36,574 nt of DNA from an uncultured Bacteroidota bacterium. GTDB taxonomy: Bacteria > Bacteroidota > Bacteroidia > Flavobacteriales > Flavobacteriaceae. Positions 26,291 through 35,323 of the stretch are shown piece after piece (the first letter of the stretch is position 1; each line of letters begins with the position of its first letter). The stretch spans positions 1 to 36,574 of the forward strand of contig CACKBL010000014.1 in the NCBI GenBank assembly GCA_902598305.1, given 5' to 3'. The notes under the pieces are model-generated. The model had not been told where the DNA came from, ran no database searches, and saw only the letters and a program-made list of their open reading frames with translations. The translations under genes were made by a program, and so were the position numbers.

Positions 26291-27604
26291 ATGTACAAAT
26301 ATTTACTATTTATTTTCCTTTCTTTTGCAAAAATCGACTGCTTTTCTCAAGCTGTTTTACCCTTAAAGGATAGGGTTAGAGCTATAGAGGAAATACAAAA
26401 AGATAGACTAGAAAATCTTCTACCGCAGCTTATGAAAAGAGAAAAAATCGACTGTTGGGTAATAATTACAAGGGAGTACAATGAAGATCCAATAATTAAG
26501 AGCCTTCTTCCTCCTACTTGGTTGAATGCCAGAAGAAGGACGATTCTTGTATTTACCCATAAAGAATCCTTAAATAAAGTCGATATGGCTGCAATCACTA
26601 GATATTCTTTTGGGAGCTTAATTAAAAGTGTTTGGGATAAAGAAAAAGAACCTGACCAAATGAAGGCTCTTGTGGATTACCTTAAACTTAAGAATCCAAA
26701 AAAAATTGGGATAAACATATCGGATACCTACGGAATTGCTGATGGATTATCAGTAACAGATCACAAACTTTTAATGAACTATCTCCCGAAACCACTTAAA
26801 TCAAGGGTTGTAAGTTCAGAGTCCCTAGCAGTTTCTTGGGTGGAAACTAGAACTGAAAAAGAAATGACTTTATTTTCTCATTTGACTGAAATAACACATA
26901 ATATTATCAAGGAAGCTTTTTCAACCGATGTCATTACACCTGGAGTTACTACTACAGACGACGTGGTTTGGTGGATGAGAGAAAAGGTTTCATCAATGGG
27001 ATTAAAAACTTGGTTTCATCCAACAATTGATGTTCAACGTGCTGATGATAGCGATCTTTATGCTTTTGATGCAAAACAAAAGTTTGATATTATTCAACCT
27101 GGTGATTTAGTTCACTGTGATTTTGGAATCACTTACTTAAATCTTAATACAGACTGTCAACAGCTTGCATATGTTTTAAAACCAAACGAAAGCACTGCGC
27201 CTCAATTTTTAAAAGACGGTTTAAAAGCGGGTAATTTACTAGAGGATATTCTAACTAGTAATTTTAAAGTTGGAACAACAGGTAATGAGATTTTGAGAAT
27301 TACAAGAAAAGAAGCTATTGAAAAAGGGTTAAGACCGCAAATATATACACACCCTCTCGGTCTTTTTGGACATTCTGCGGGTACTATTTTTGGCATGTGG
27401 GATAATCAAGGTTTTGTTCCTGGTACTGGGGAATGGAAGTTAAATGCAAATACAGCCTATGCCATCGAATTAAACACCAAGATTTATATAAAAGAATGGG
27501 GCAAGGATGTAAGAATTATGCTTGAGGAACCAGGATTTTTCTCAAATGACGGATTTAGGTATATAAATAAAAGGCAGGAAAAATTCCATTTAATAGGCAA
27601 GTAA
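26291..27604 (+). CDS. Exported M24-family metallopeptidase (Xaa-Pro aminopeptidase-like)
   Basis: This 437-residue protein starts with a signal peptide (MYKYLLFIFLSFAKIDCFSQ). Residues 30-180 are the creatinase-type N-domain (EKIDCWVIITREYNEDPI). The pita-bread domain supplies the metal set: D277 (VHCDFG), D288 (NTDCQ), H361 (GHSAG), E393 (AIELNT) and E412 or E413 (IMLEEPG). Flanking sequence differs from classical Xaa-Pro aminopeptidases, such as AIEL in place of TxEPG, so specificity may differ. Second gene of an operon with the M20 enzyme. No clear terminator follows directly. Confidence 0.9.
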   Translation: MYKYLLFIFLSFAKIDCFSQAVLPLKDRVRAIEEIQKDRLENLLPQLMKREKIDCWVIITREYNEDPIIKSLLPPTWLNARRRTILVFTHKESLNKVDMAAITRYSFGSLIKSVWDKEKEPDQMKALVDYLKLKNPKKIGINISDTYGIADGLSVTDHKLLMNYLPKPLKSRVVSSESLAVSWVETRTEKEMTLFSHLTEITHNIIKEAFSTDVITPGVTTTDDVVWWMREKVSSMGLKTWFHPTIDVQRADDSDLYAFDAKQKFDIIQPGDLVHCDFGITYLNLNTDCQQLAYVLKPNESTAPQFLKDGLKAGNLLEDILTSNFKVGTTGNEILRITRKEAIEKGLRPQIYTHPLGLFGHSAGTIFGMWDNQGFVPGTGEWKLNANTAYAIELNTKIYIKEWGKDVRIMLEEPGFFSNDGFRYINKRQEKFHLIGK

Positions 27605-27911
27605 AGAAAGTAAGGGCAGTGAAATATTATTTTCTTTTAGCAAATAATTTGAACGAGAAACTTTTGCCTAACATGCTTCTATTTAAAATTAAAATCAAAA
27701 AAGCCAACAATAAAAAGACCATTTTAATTAAAAATAACTTTAATTCCATTTACATTTGATAGATTGTTTTCAAATCAAAATTATGAAGTTATGTTACCCA
27801 AAAAGTTTTTAAGAATTTTACTTTTCAACAAAGTTACTAAGAACTTCTGGGTGAGTTGAAATTGCTTTTTAGCGATGGATTTCAATTTTGAAAATTTAGT
27901 CTAGCATTGAA
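27605..27911. other. 307-base convergent intergenic region
   Basis: It lies between the stops of the M24 gene (+) and the GH65 gene (-). It holds a possible 40-codon minus-strand ORF (27627-27749) and a weak hairpin, TTGAAAT (27856-27862) with ATTTCAA (27879-27885), followed by TTTT on the plus strand. No tRNA or other known RNA was recognised. Confidence 0.6.
27627..27749 (-). CDS. Possible 40-residue single-pass membrane peptide
   Basis: The ATG at 27749 opens a 40-codon frame ending TAA at 27627. Residues 5-22 form one strongly hydrophobic helix (LFLIKMVFLLLAFLILIL), followed by a basic tail SFSFKLFAKRK. This topology (helix, positive C-terminus) is typical of real small inner-membrane proteins. 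However, in AT-rich DNA, Leu/Phe/Ile codons arise easily by chance. TAATTTTG at about 27785-27778 matches the -7 element but has no properly spaced TTG upstream. No Shine-Dalgarno is visible, as is usual in this phylum. No family recognised. Confidence 0.35.
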   Translation of the reverse strand: MELKLFLIKMVFLLLAFLILILNRSMLGKSFSFKLFAKRK

Positions 27912-30221
27912 CTATATAGAGGTATGAGTTTTTCGATTATTGTCAAATGTTAACCTTTTTTTATTTACATAAATAAAACAGTCCTGATTAAAATTTAAAG
28001 AGCACTGAAACACACTTTGGTTAAACTTTATTGTATAGATATTTCCCCTAAAATTGATTTTAAATAACAAACTTTTCCATTTTTTAGGTAAGCGAGGGGT
28101 AAAATGAAGAGAGTTATTTCTTACTCGCATCCCAGCAAAACCTTCAACAATTGTTAACCAACTGCCTGCCATGGAGGTAATATGTAGCCCTTCCTCAACC
28201 TCCTTATTATAGTCATCTAGGTCTAACCTAGAAGCTCTTTTAAAGAGATCGTATGCAGATTCAATTTTTCCTAGTTTGCAAGCAATAATGGAGTGAATAC
28301 AAGGCGATAGAGAGGACTCGTGAACCGTGAATTTTTCATAAAACTCATAATTCTTTTTAATTGACTTTGTGTCAAATTTGTCCTCGAAAAAATATATTCC
28401 CTGTAGAACATCTGCCTGTTTTATGTAGGGAGATCGTAAAATTCGATCCCATGACCAATTCTGATTTAATGGTCTTTGGGAATAATCTAATTTGTCAACT
28501 TCTTTCAAATCCTTATCGAAGAATCCATCTTGTTGGACAAAAACACCTAGTTCCTCGTCTTTATTTAAATAAATATTTTTAGAAATTTTTAACCATAAAT
28601 CAAGTTCATACTTCTTGATTTTCAGTTTTTTAGATAATTCTTTAAATGAATTAGCATTGTTTTTTTTACAAATATTTATTGAATCAAGTGTAAACTTTAA
28701 ACACCATTTGGTACTGTAATTTGTGTACCAATTATTATTGATATTATTTTCATATTCGTTTGGACCTGTAACCCCCAAGATGACGTACTTATTTTTTTTC
28801 TCCGAATAAGAGACCCTTTGAGCCCAAAATCTAGAAATTCCAACCAAGACCTCTAAGCCTTTATCAACTAAATATTTTAAGTCGCCCGTGTACCTAGTGT
28901 AATTAAAAATTGCGAATGCTATTGCATTATTTCGGTGTATTTCTTCAAAAGTAATTTCCCACTCGTTATGACATTCTTCCCCGTTCATCGTAACCATTGG
29001 AAATAAAGCAGCACCATTTTCAAATCCAAGCTTTTTTGCATTATCGATTGCTTTGTCTAATTGAAGGTATCTGTAATTTAAAAGATTTAGGGTCACCTTT
29101 GGAGGCTTAGTGCCTAAACAAAAGGGAATGCAATACGCCTCCGTGTCCCAATAAGTACTTCCACCATATTTTTCTCCAGTAAAACCTTTCGGTCCAAAAT
29201 TTAGGTTTGGGTTGTCACCCCTGTATGTTTGATTTAATTGGAAAATATTAAATCTAATGGCCTGTTGAGATTTGTTGTCCCCACTAATTTTAATGTCCGA
29301 TTGCTCCCAAATTTTAGCCCATTCTAATGTATGTTCTCGATAAAGATCTTCAAACGAGGCGTTTTCTAAATAATTTAAAATCTTAGTTGTTTTATTTTCA
29401 ATTTTATTCCATTCATTACATTCAGAAGTCACATATCCTCCAAACTTTACTACTTTTAAAGTGTGACCTCTTTTTAAGATTTGTTCAGATTCAAGCAGTA
29501 TTTTTTTTGAATTAGATTTTGCTTTAAAAGGCTTTTCAAGTTTAACATTGTTGTCATATAAATTGGCTTTCATGTAGGTGATTACTTTAAAACCAGTTTT
29601 TTTCACTTTACTTTTTACTAATGATTTATTTTGGGTATTTATTTTTTCTTTTGTTTCCCAAAACTTTTCATCCCAATTGCTATCGTCATTAGATACATCA
29701 AAACCAATATATGGGGACAAGGATATTTTAACATCTCTGTTGCATCTAATTTTAAAGGAAATTGCTCCTACAGATTTTTTTTTCATGGATATAAACCTTT
29801 TTGATTTTATCTCCACTTCTAAATCATCCTTCATTTTAATGGAAAATGCTCGCTCATATAAACCCTTTTTCATGTCCAATATTCTCTCAAATTTCTCAAC
29901 CCTATTAACTTTATTTAAATCAAGAGGAATACTATCAATTAATATTGAAATGCCAATCCAATTTGGAGCATTAATTACTTTTGCGAAGTATTCAGGATAA
30001 CCATTTTTCCACCACCCAACTTTTGTTTTATCAGGATAATAAATACCCCCTATATAACTACCTTGTAGTGATTTACCACTGAAATCTTCTTCAAAATTGG
30101 CTCTCTGACCCATAGCACCATTGCCAATGCTAAAGATACTTTCAGAGCCCTTGATTTTGTTTCGATTCCATCCTACTTCAATTATTTTCCAAGGATTAAT
30201 TTTATGAATATGTGTTTCCAT
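27912..30221 (-). CDS. Glycoside hydrolase family 65 disaccharide phosphorylase (maltose phosphorylase type)
   Basis: This 769-residue GH65 enzyme opens with SIGNGAMGQRANFEEDFSG, the family N-terminal signature, continues with GGSTYWDTEAYCIPF and NGEECHNEWEITFEEIHRN, and has the catalytic acid E489 in GVTGPNEYENN. Known maltose phosphorylases carry this Glu at nearly the same position. The C-terminal HITSMAGSWLTIVEGFAGMR is also typical. The enzyme would split maltose, or a related alpha-linked glucose disaccharide, with phosphate to glucose and beta-glucose 1-phosphate. The upstream gene, one base away, is beta-phosphoglucomutase, which uses that product, so the assignment to beta-anomer-forming GH65 is firm. 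Whether the substrate is maltose, trehalose, kojibiose or nigerose cannot be settled here. Confidence 0.93.
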   Translation of the reverse strand: METHIHKINPWKIIEVGWNRNKIKGSESIFSIGNGAMGQRANFEEDFSGKSLQGSYIGGIYYPDKTKVGWWKNGYPEYFAKVINAPNWIGISILIDSIPLDLNKVNRVEKFERILDMKKGLYERAFSIKMKDDLEVEIKSKRFISMKKKSVGAISFKIRCNRDVKISLSPYIGFDVSNDDSNWDEKFWETKEKINTQNKSLVKSKVKKTGFKVITYMKANLYDNNVKLEKPFKAKSNSKKILLESEQILKRGHTLKVVKFGGYVTSECNEWNKIENKTTKILNYLENASFEDLYREHTLEWAKIWEQSDIKISGDNKSQQAIRFNIFQLNQTYRGDNPNLNFGPKGFTGEKYGGSTYWDTEAYCIPFCLGTKPPKVTLNLLNYRYLQLDKAIDNAKKLGFENGAALFPMVTMNGEECHNEWEITFEEIHRNNAIAFAIFNYTRYTGDLKYLVDKGLEVLVGISRFWAQRVSYSEKKNKYVILGVTGPNEYENNINNNWYTNYSTKWCLKFTLDSINICKKNNANSFKELSKKLKIKKYELDLWLKISKNIYLNKDEELGVFVQQDGFFDKDLKEVDKLDYSQRPLNQNWSWDRILRSPYIKQADVLQGIYFFEDKFDTKSIKKNYEFYEKFTVHESSLSPCIHSIIACKLGKIESAYDLFKRASRLDLDDYNKEVEEGLHITSMAGSWLTIVEGFAGMRVRNNSLHFTPRLPKKWKSLLFKINFRGNIYTIKFNQSVFQCSLNFNQDCFIYVNKKRLTFDNNRKTHTSI

Positions 30222-30222
30222 T

Positions 30223-30867
30223 CTAAATCACGTTTTCAAAAAATTCAAGCGGTATATCATCGAGTGACTTAAAATTAAATCTTGCATTTTCAATTTTTCC
30301 ACTTGCACAGATACCAACAGAAACCATTTTTGCTGTATTAGCAGCCTTTACTCCAGCGACTGAATCTTCAAATACAATTACTTCTTTTGGATTTACCCCA
30401 AGCATTTGTGCACCTTTAAGAAAAACCTCAGGATGGGGTTTTGTTTTTGAAGTTGAATTCCCGTCTATTATTACTTTAAACTTGTTTTGTATTCCAAGTT
30501 TTTTTAAAATTCCATGTGCATTTTTACTTGCAGATCCCAATGCGATTGGAATACCCTTAATCGCTGCAAAATCTATTAATTTATTAACTCCAGGTAAAAT
30601 GTCCATTTTGTCAACATTATTAATAAGTTCCTTATATATTAAATTTTTTTCTTTCATATATTTTTTCTTATCCATTCTGTCGATTGAAATTCCTCCCCAA
30701 TTTAAAATCTTATCTAAGGATTCTTCTCTACTTATTCCTTTCAAAAATTCATTTTGAGTTTTAGTTAATTCAAAACCAAGTTTTTTACCAATAATTTTCC
30801 ACGATTTAAAATGGTATTTTGCCGTGTCAACGATCACTCCGTCAAGATCAAAAATAAATGCTTTCAA
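30223..30867 (-). CDS. pgmB: Beta-phosphoglucomutase
   Basis: This 214-residue HAD-family mutase has motif 1 FIFDLDGVIVDTA with nucleophile D7 and acid/base D9, a helical cap with NEFLKGISREESLDKIL, motif 2 ALGSASKNA, and motif 3-4 KTKPHPEVF and VFEDSVAGVKAA. The DTAxYHF stretch and cap match PgmB rather than phosphoglycolate phosphatases. It turns beta-glucose 1-phosphate into glucose 6-phosphate, feeding the GH65 product into glycolysis. The stop is one base from the GH65 start, so translation is coupled. Confidence 0.94.
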   Translation of the reverse strand: MKAFIFDLDGVIVDTAKYHFKSWKIIGKKLGFELTKTQNEFLKGISREESLDKILNWGGISIDRMDKKKYMKEKNLIYKELINNVDKMDILPGVNKLIDFAAIKGIPIALGSASKNAHGILKKLGIQNKFKVIIDGNSTSKTKPHPEVFLKGAQMLGVNPKEVIVFEDSVAGVKAANTAKMVSVGICASGKIENARFNFKSLDDIPLEFFENVI

Positions 30868-30876
30868 ATCAAAATT

Positions 30877-31335
30877 TTATTTGCAATGATAATCAGCAGC
30901 CCTAGTTGCAATTTGGACATGTGGTTTGATGTTTACTTTGTAACCAAGAGAATTAGCTAGTCCTTTAGATGCATTTACCAATTTATTTGATTTAAAATTT
31001 TCGTTTTCGTTATAATCCAAATCAATCTCTGGAGTTATATTCAGAGACTTTTTTATGTTTTCGGCTATATCAATACTTAATTCAGTTTCTTTCCAAAGCC
31101 TAGTCCAAAGATCTTTAATTTGTGGAACTCCACTTTTTTTTAAGATATAATGAACACCCCTGTTACCGAACCTGTAAGCAATAACGGTTATATATTGTGT
31201 TTTTTTAGCTAAACTTTGAGAATCAGTTCCTACATAAACTTCAACGAAAGGATTCTTTTTAAGTATTTCTCTGGTATGATCAATAGGGTCAATTATATTT
31301 CCATGGATATCTTTAAAAGCAACACTATTTTCCAT
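30877..31335 (-). CDS. YkuK-like protein (RNase H-like fold)
   Basis: The 152-residue protein fits the YkuK/DUF458 family, predicted to have an RNase H-like fold. Strand 1 is VEVYVGTDSQSLAKKT with acidic D38, followed by YITVIAYRFGNRGVHYI. The later acidic segment is EIDLDYNENEN. The C-terminal IATRAADYHC matches the family's final AxxxAD motif. Function is not established. It is the first gene of a run with pgmB (nine bases on) and GH65, an unusual neighbour for sugar genes that may be only positional. A promoter match lies upstream. Confidence 0.85.
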   Translation of the reverse strand: MENSVAFKDIHGNIIDPIDHTREILKKNPFVEVYVGTDSQSLAKKTQYITVIAYRFGNRGVHYILKKSGVPQIKDLWTRLWKETELSIDIAENIKKSLNITPEIDLDYNENENFKSNKLVNASKGLANSLGYKVNIKPHVQIATRAADYHCK

Positions 31336-31341
31336 ATAACT

Positions 31342-31374
31342 AAAATATAATTTTTATACATTAAGATCGACAAA
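31342..31374 (-). promoter_or_regulatory. Candidate promoter of the YkuK-pgmB-GH65 operon
   Basis: On the minus strand, TTTG (31374-31371), 21 bases, then TATATTTT (31349-31342), seven of eight matches to TAnnTTTG. It is six bases before the ATG at 31335, so the transcript would be nearly leaderless if this is the site used. Confidence 0.5.
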
Positions 31375-31399
31375 TTCATTTAAAAAATTGAATTTAACT

Positions 31400-31421
31400 T
31401 AAAAAATAGCACGTGCCTATT
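31400..31421 (-). terminator. Weak intrinsic terminator of the AGCS symporter gene
   Basis: On the minus strand, AATAG (31421-31417) and CTATT (31409-31405) can pair around a palindromic GCACGTG core and run into T's. The left arm overlaps the gene's stop codon. The stem is short, so efficiency is uncertain. Confidence 0.4.
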
Positions 31422-32763
31422 ATTGGGCTTCCAAAGAATTAGTTTTAGTTATTTCCTGCTTAACAAGTTTTGACAAGTAAATGACAGAAATCATATTTGG
31501 TATAGCCATTAAAGCGAACGATAAATCAATAAGACTTATCACAAAATTTACTGATGAAATAGCAGAAAAAAAGATACTTGTTAAGTAAATATAATTATAA
31601 ATGAATCCATATTTTTTTTTAGTCAAAAAGTCTAAACATTTTACTCCGTAGTAAGAATAGGTAAATAGAGTCGTAATCCCAAAGACCGATACCATAAAAA
31701 CTAAAAATATGTCGCCGAGTCCGTAAAAAAGACGATTGAACGACTCTAGTGTTAGAAGAATTCCATTTAATTCCGTATCTAAATATGAACCACTAATTAT
31801 AATTACAATTCCTGTAATTGAACATACCAATATTGTATCTAATAGTGGACCCAAACTTGCAACTAGACCTTCGTTTAATGGTTCTTTTGTTTGAGATTGC
31901 CCGTGGTACATGGGTGCATTACCAATACCGCTTTCATTAGAGAAAACAGCTCTTCTTATTCCAAGTAAAACAAGACCCCAAAAACCACCAACATATAAAG
32001 TTTTAAAATCAAAAGCAGAATATATTATTGTTTTCAAAACATTTGGGATTTGAGTAACATTGTCTACAACTACCCAACCTCCCATTAGTAAATACAATAT
32101 TACCATCATAGGGACGAGTTTGGATGTTGTTTTAACAATTTTTTTTAAACCTCCCAAAATAACCCATCCTGAGACCAAAATTAAAAATAATCCAAATGAA
32201 CCTTCATAAATGAGGTTATCGATAGTATCAATTGTTGATGGATAAATCACTTGAACTACTGTTTGAGTCAATTGATTTGCAGTAAAAGCAGGTAAAACAC
32301 CAAAAAGGGCGGCAAGACAAAACCAATTTGCCAGAAATTTTCCAAACTTAGGAATTCCAATTGTCATATAATACATAGGACCTCCCAATGGATTCCCATT
32401 TAGCTCCTTTTGCCTCAACTTCACTGACAGAGCACAACTATAAAATTTAATTACAGATCCAAGTAGAGCAGTTATCCACATCCATATAAGAACGCCTGGC
32501 CCTCCCATATGAATTGCAATTGCTACTCCAGAAATATTTCCTAAACCCACAGTTGAGGCTAAAACAGCTGATAATGCTTCAAAACGAGATATACCCTTCT
32601 CGGAATTTTTCTTTAGCAAAAGAGAAAATCCCTTTCGGATTTTTTTTAAAGAATATCCTTTTGAATCAAAAAGAAGAAATAGGCCTCCGCCAATAATCAA
32701 AATAAGCATAACCCATTCCAAGGGTGCAATTAATGTAGTGATTACAAATGTAAGTTTATCCAA
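31420..32763 (-). CDS. Alanine/glycine:cation symporter (AGCS family)
   Basis: This 447-residue inner-membrane transporter has about ten or eleven helices. Family signatures are ALSAVLASTVGLGNISGVAIA (residues about 64-84), the MGGPGVLIWMWITALLG stretch next to it, GGPMYYM, and the later FSNESGIGNAPMYHGQS motif. AGCS proteins bring in alanine or glycine with Na+ or H+. The start is a TTG at 32763: it yields the expected short amphipathic start MDKLTFVITTLIAPLEW, and no ATG lies closer than residue 19. It precedes the YkuK operon in the same direction with a weak terminator between. Confidence 0.93.
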   Translation of the reverse strand: MDKLTFVITTLIAPLEWVMLILIIGGGLFLLFDSKGYSLKKIRKGFSLLLKKNSEKGISRFEALSAVLASTVGLGNISGVAIAIHMGGPGVLIWMWITALLGSVIKFYSCALSVKLRQKELNGNPLGGPMYYMTIGIPKFGKFLANWFCLAALFGVLPAFTANQLTQTVVQVIYPSTIDTIDNLIYEGSFGLFLILVSGWVILGGLKKIVKTTSKLVPMMVILYLLMGGWVVVDNVTQIPNVLKTIIYSAFDFKTLYVGGFWGLVLLGIRRAVFSNESGIGNAPMYHGQSQTKEPLNEGLVASLGPLLDTILVCSITGIVIIISGSYLDTELNGILLTLESFNRLFYGLGDIFLVFMVSVFGITTLFTYSYYGVKCLDFLTKKKYGFIYNYIYLTSIFFSAISSVNFVISLIDLSFALMAIPNMISVIYLSKLVKQEITKTNSLEAQ

Positions 32764-32809
32764 ATCTTACGTTTTCAGGTAATATAAAATAATTTATGAA
32801 ATAATAACT

Positions 32810-33466
32810 TTAATCATCTTGTTTTACAACAATAAAGGTTGCTTTAGAACCTGTTGCTAGATTCCATAGATTTGACATCATTACATTTCCATCATCATCG
32901 TAAACTCTTACCTCTGCTGTGTTTGGTCCAGATTCACCTTGATTTAATGCAACAAAATCAATTTTATTAAAACCTTCTAAAAGTTTAACATCCATCTTCT
33001 TATATCTTTGAGTTAAAAGAATATTAGGATAAATTATATCATCATTAAATCTTATTTGAACCCTGTCTCCATCGGGTTCTTGGTGGTCCCTAAAAACTAT
33101 CCTTACATTTTCAGTTGAACTAATGAAATCTCCAAGATATTGGTCAGATTTAAATTTTGGTGCACTTCCTTCACTTTTATTTGATTTTAACTTTTTTAAA
33201 TAAACATCTCCTGGGTTTATGAATGTTTCTTCATTTTGCATTTGAATATTATTTTCAAATCCGTTGAGATCATCAGAAGCTGGATTTTTAGACAAGAAAT
33301 CTTTTTTAAGATAGTCGGGGAGATTGTTGTCAGGTAATTTGAGAATTGAGTTAGATTTTTTATCTATTTCAATTTTTTTTTCTAGAGGTTTTGTTTCAAT
33401 TTGAGCAAAGCAATAATAATTGCTTAGAAATAAAAAAGAAGCAATAAGAGACAAAAAAAATTTCAT
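32810..33466 (-). CDS. Exported protein of unknown function
   Basis: The 218-residue protein has a signal peptide (MKFFLSLIASFLFLSNYYCFAQ). After a Lys/Asn/Asp-rich, probably flexible stretch (residues 25-105) there is a compact beta-rich domain: FISSTENVRIVFRDHQEPDG, VQIRFNDDIIY, LLEGFNKIDFVALNQGESGP, AEVRVYDDDG, and ATFIVVKQD. The pattern resembles an Ig-like fold. No named family recognised and no T9SS sorting domain. TAGGTTTG on the minus strand at 33478-33471 matches TAnnTTTG only four bases before the ATG, but no spaced TTG is seen upstream. Confidence 0.75.
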   Translation of the reverse strand: MKFFLSLIASFLFLSNYYCFAQIETKPLEKKIEIDKKSNSILKLPDNNLPDYLKKDFLSKNPASDDLNGFENNIQMQNEETFINPGDVYLKKLKSNKSEGSAPKFKSDQYLGDFISSTENVRIVFRDHQEPDGDRVQIRFNDDIIYPNILLTQRYKKMDVKLLEGFNKIDFVALNQGESGPNTAEVRVYDDDGNVMMSNLWNLATGSKATFIVVKQDD

Positions 33467-33553
33467 TTACCAAACCTAATTATTTTAAGGCAGAAATAAT
33501 TATTTTTTTTATCAATTTAAACTATATTCAAAAAATTAAAAAACAAACCAAAA

Positions 33554-35323
33554 ATGAAACTTGAATTTGTAGACTGGTCTATAATATTTGGTTTTTTTGT
33601 AATTACACTCTTAATTGGATTATGGTCATCCAAAACTGCAGGTAAAAACCCAGATGAATTTTTCTTGTCTGGCAGGAATATGCCCTGGTGGCTCTTGGGT
33701 ATTTCAATGGTTGCTACAACTTTTTCAGCTGACACCCCTAATCTTGTTACAGATATTGTGAGGACAAATGGAGTAGCTGGTAATTGGGTTTGGTGGGCTT
33801 TTTTGCTAACTGGAATGCTAACTGTATTTGTTTATGCTAGACTATGGAGAAAATCAGGTGTACTAACAGATTTAGAATTCTATGAAATCAGATATAGCGG
33901 AAAAGAGGCAGCTTTTCTTCGAGGATTTAGAGCTATTTATCTAGGATTTTTTTTTAATATAATGATTATGGCTACTGTATGCCTTGCAGCTATTAAGATA
34001 GGAGGAATAATTTTGGGACTTTCACCATTAAATACATTATTGATCGCATCATCAATCACTGTAATATACAGTATGCTTGGTGGCTTTAAAGGGGTTGTAT
34101 ATACAGATTTCTTCCAATTTATCTTAGCTATGTCCGTCACAATTTGGTCTGCGTTTTACTTTATTGGACTCCCTGAAATTCAAAGTTTAGGTAATTTATT
34201 TTCGCATCCGAATGTGATTAATAAATTGGATTTAATACCAGATATAAATGATAGAGAAGTTTTTATTACAATTTTTGTTCTACCACTTGCTGTACAGTGG
34301 TGGAGTGTATGGTATCCCGGGGCCGAACCTGGTGGTGGAGGATACATAGCTCAAAGAATGTTGTCCGCTAAAGACGAAAATAACGCTATATGGGCGACAT
34401 TGTTATTTAATTTTGCCCACTACGCAATTAGACCTTGGCCTTGGATTATAATAGCACTAGTCTCTCTAGTTATTTTTCCTGACTTAGCTTCAATAAGTGA
34501 GGCATTCCCAGGAATAGATGGAAAATTTTTAAAAAATGATTTAGCCTATCCAGCAATGATGACTTTGTTGCCAAAAGGTGTAATTGGATTGATGGTTGCT
34601 TCACTTATAGCTGCATTTATGTCAACTATATCATCTCATTTGAACTGGGGATCCTCATATATTGTTCATGATTTTTATTCAAGATTTATAAATTCAAATT
34701 CTACCGATTCTAAAAAAGTATTTATTGGAAGATTATCAACTCTAGTTTTAATGTTTTTATCGGCTTGCTTTGCTCTAGTTTTAAATAATGCCTTACAAGC
34801 ATTTCAAATTTTGTTGCAAATTGGTGCAGGCACGGGTCTTCTGTTCATTTTAAGGTGGTTTTGGTATAGGATAAATGCTTACAGCGAAATAACCGCTATG
34901 ATTGTTTCGTTTATTCTTGCCTTATATTTGCAAATAATACATACACGTTTAGGCTTTGAACCAATACCACAAGATATCCAATTTTTATTGAGTGTATTTG
35001 TCACTACCATAGCATGGGTGAGTGTAAGTTTACTAACACAACCTTCAAATCTTAACACATTAAAAAATTTTTACATAAAAATTCAACCAGGAGGAAGTGG
35101 TTGGAATAAAGTCAAAGCTCAAATTGATGACAACAAATTAGAAAAGGATGTTTTTTGGACCATTCCCAGGGGAATCACATGCATGATGATAAGTGTATTT
35201 GCTATCTATGGATCTTTATTCTGCGTCGGTTTTTTTATATATGGTAAAAATTTTCAAGCAATAGTATTGTTAATTCTTACAATTTTAGCTTTCTTCTTGC
35301 TCTGGAAATATTCAAAGGATTAA
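33554..35323 (+). CDS. Sodium:solute symporter (SSS family)
   Basis: The 589-residue protein has about 13-15 membrane helices. It has the SSS start WSIIFGFFVITLLIGLWSS, followed by DEFFLSGRNMPWWLLGISMVATTFSADTP, the Na+-site region of the family, then VIYSMLGGFKGVVYTDFFQF, and LMVASLIAAFMSTISSHLNWGSSYIVHDF, typical of helix 8 with Ser residues for Na+ binding. The substrate may be a sugar, nucleoside or organic acid; sequence does not tell. The stop codon shares bases with the stop of the convergent CNT transporter gene (TTAA at 35320-35323). Confidence 0.93.
   Translation: MKLEFVDWSIIFGFFVITLLIGLWSSKTAGKNPDEFFLSGRNMPWWLLGISMVATTFSADTPNLVTDIVRTNGVAGNWVWWAFLLTGMLTVFVYARLWRKSGVLTDLEFYEIRYSGKEAAFLRGFRAIYLGFFFNIMIMATVCLAAIKIGGIILGLSPLNTLLIASSITVIYSMLGGFKGVVYTDFFQFILAMSVTIWSAFYFIGLPEIQSLGNLFSHPNVINKLDLIPDINDREVFITIFVLPLAVQWWSVWYPGAEPGGGGYIAQRMLSAKDENNAIWATLLFNFAHYAIRPWPWIIIALVSLVIFPDLASISEAFPGIDGKFLKNDLAYPAMMTLLPKGVIGLMVASLIAAFMSTISSHLNWGSSYIVHDFYSRFINSNSTDSKKVFIGRLSTLVLMFLSACFALVLNNALQAFQILLQIGAGTGLLFILRWFWYRINAYSEITAMIVSFILALYLQIIHTRLGFEPIPQDIQFLLSVFVTTIAWVSVSLLTQPSNLNTLKNFYIKIQPGGSGWNKVKAQIDDNKLEKDVFWTIPRGITCMMISVFAIYGSLFCVGFFIYGKNFQAIVLLILTILAFFLLWKYSKD

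Noticed and set aside
27785-27852. Possible pseudoknot: GAAGTT/AACTTC crossing ACCCA/TGGGT
   Set aside because: The two pairings exist but the 41-base middle loop and zero-base third loop are unlike known pseudoknots, and such short matches arise by chance.
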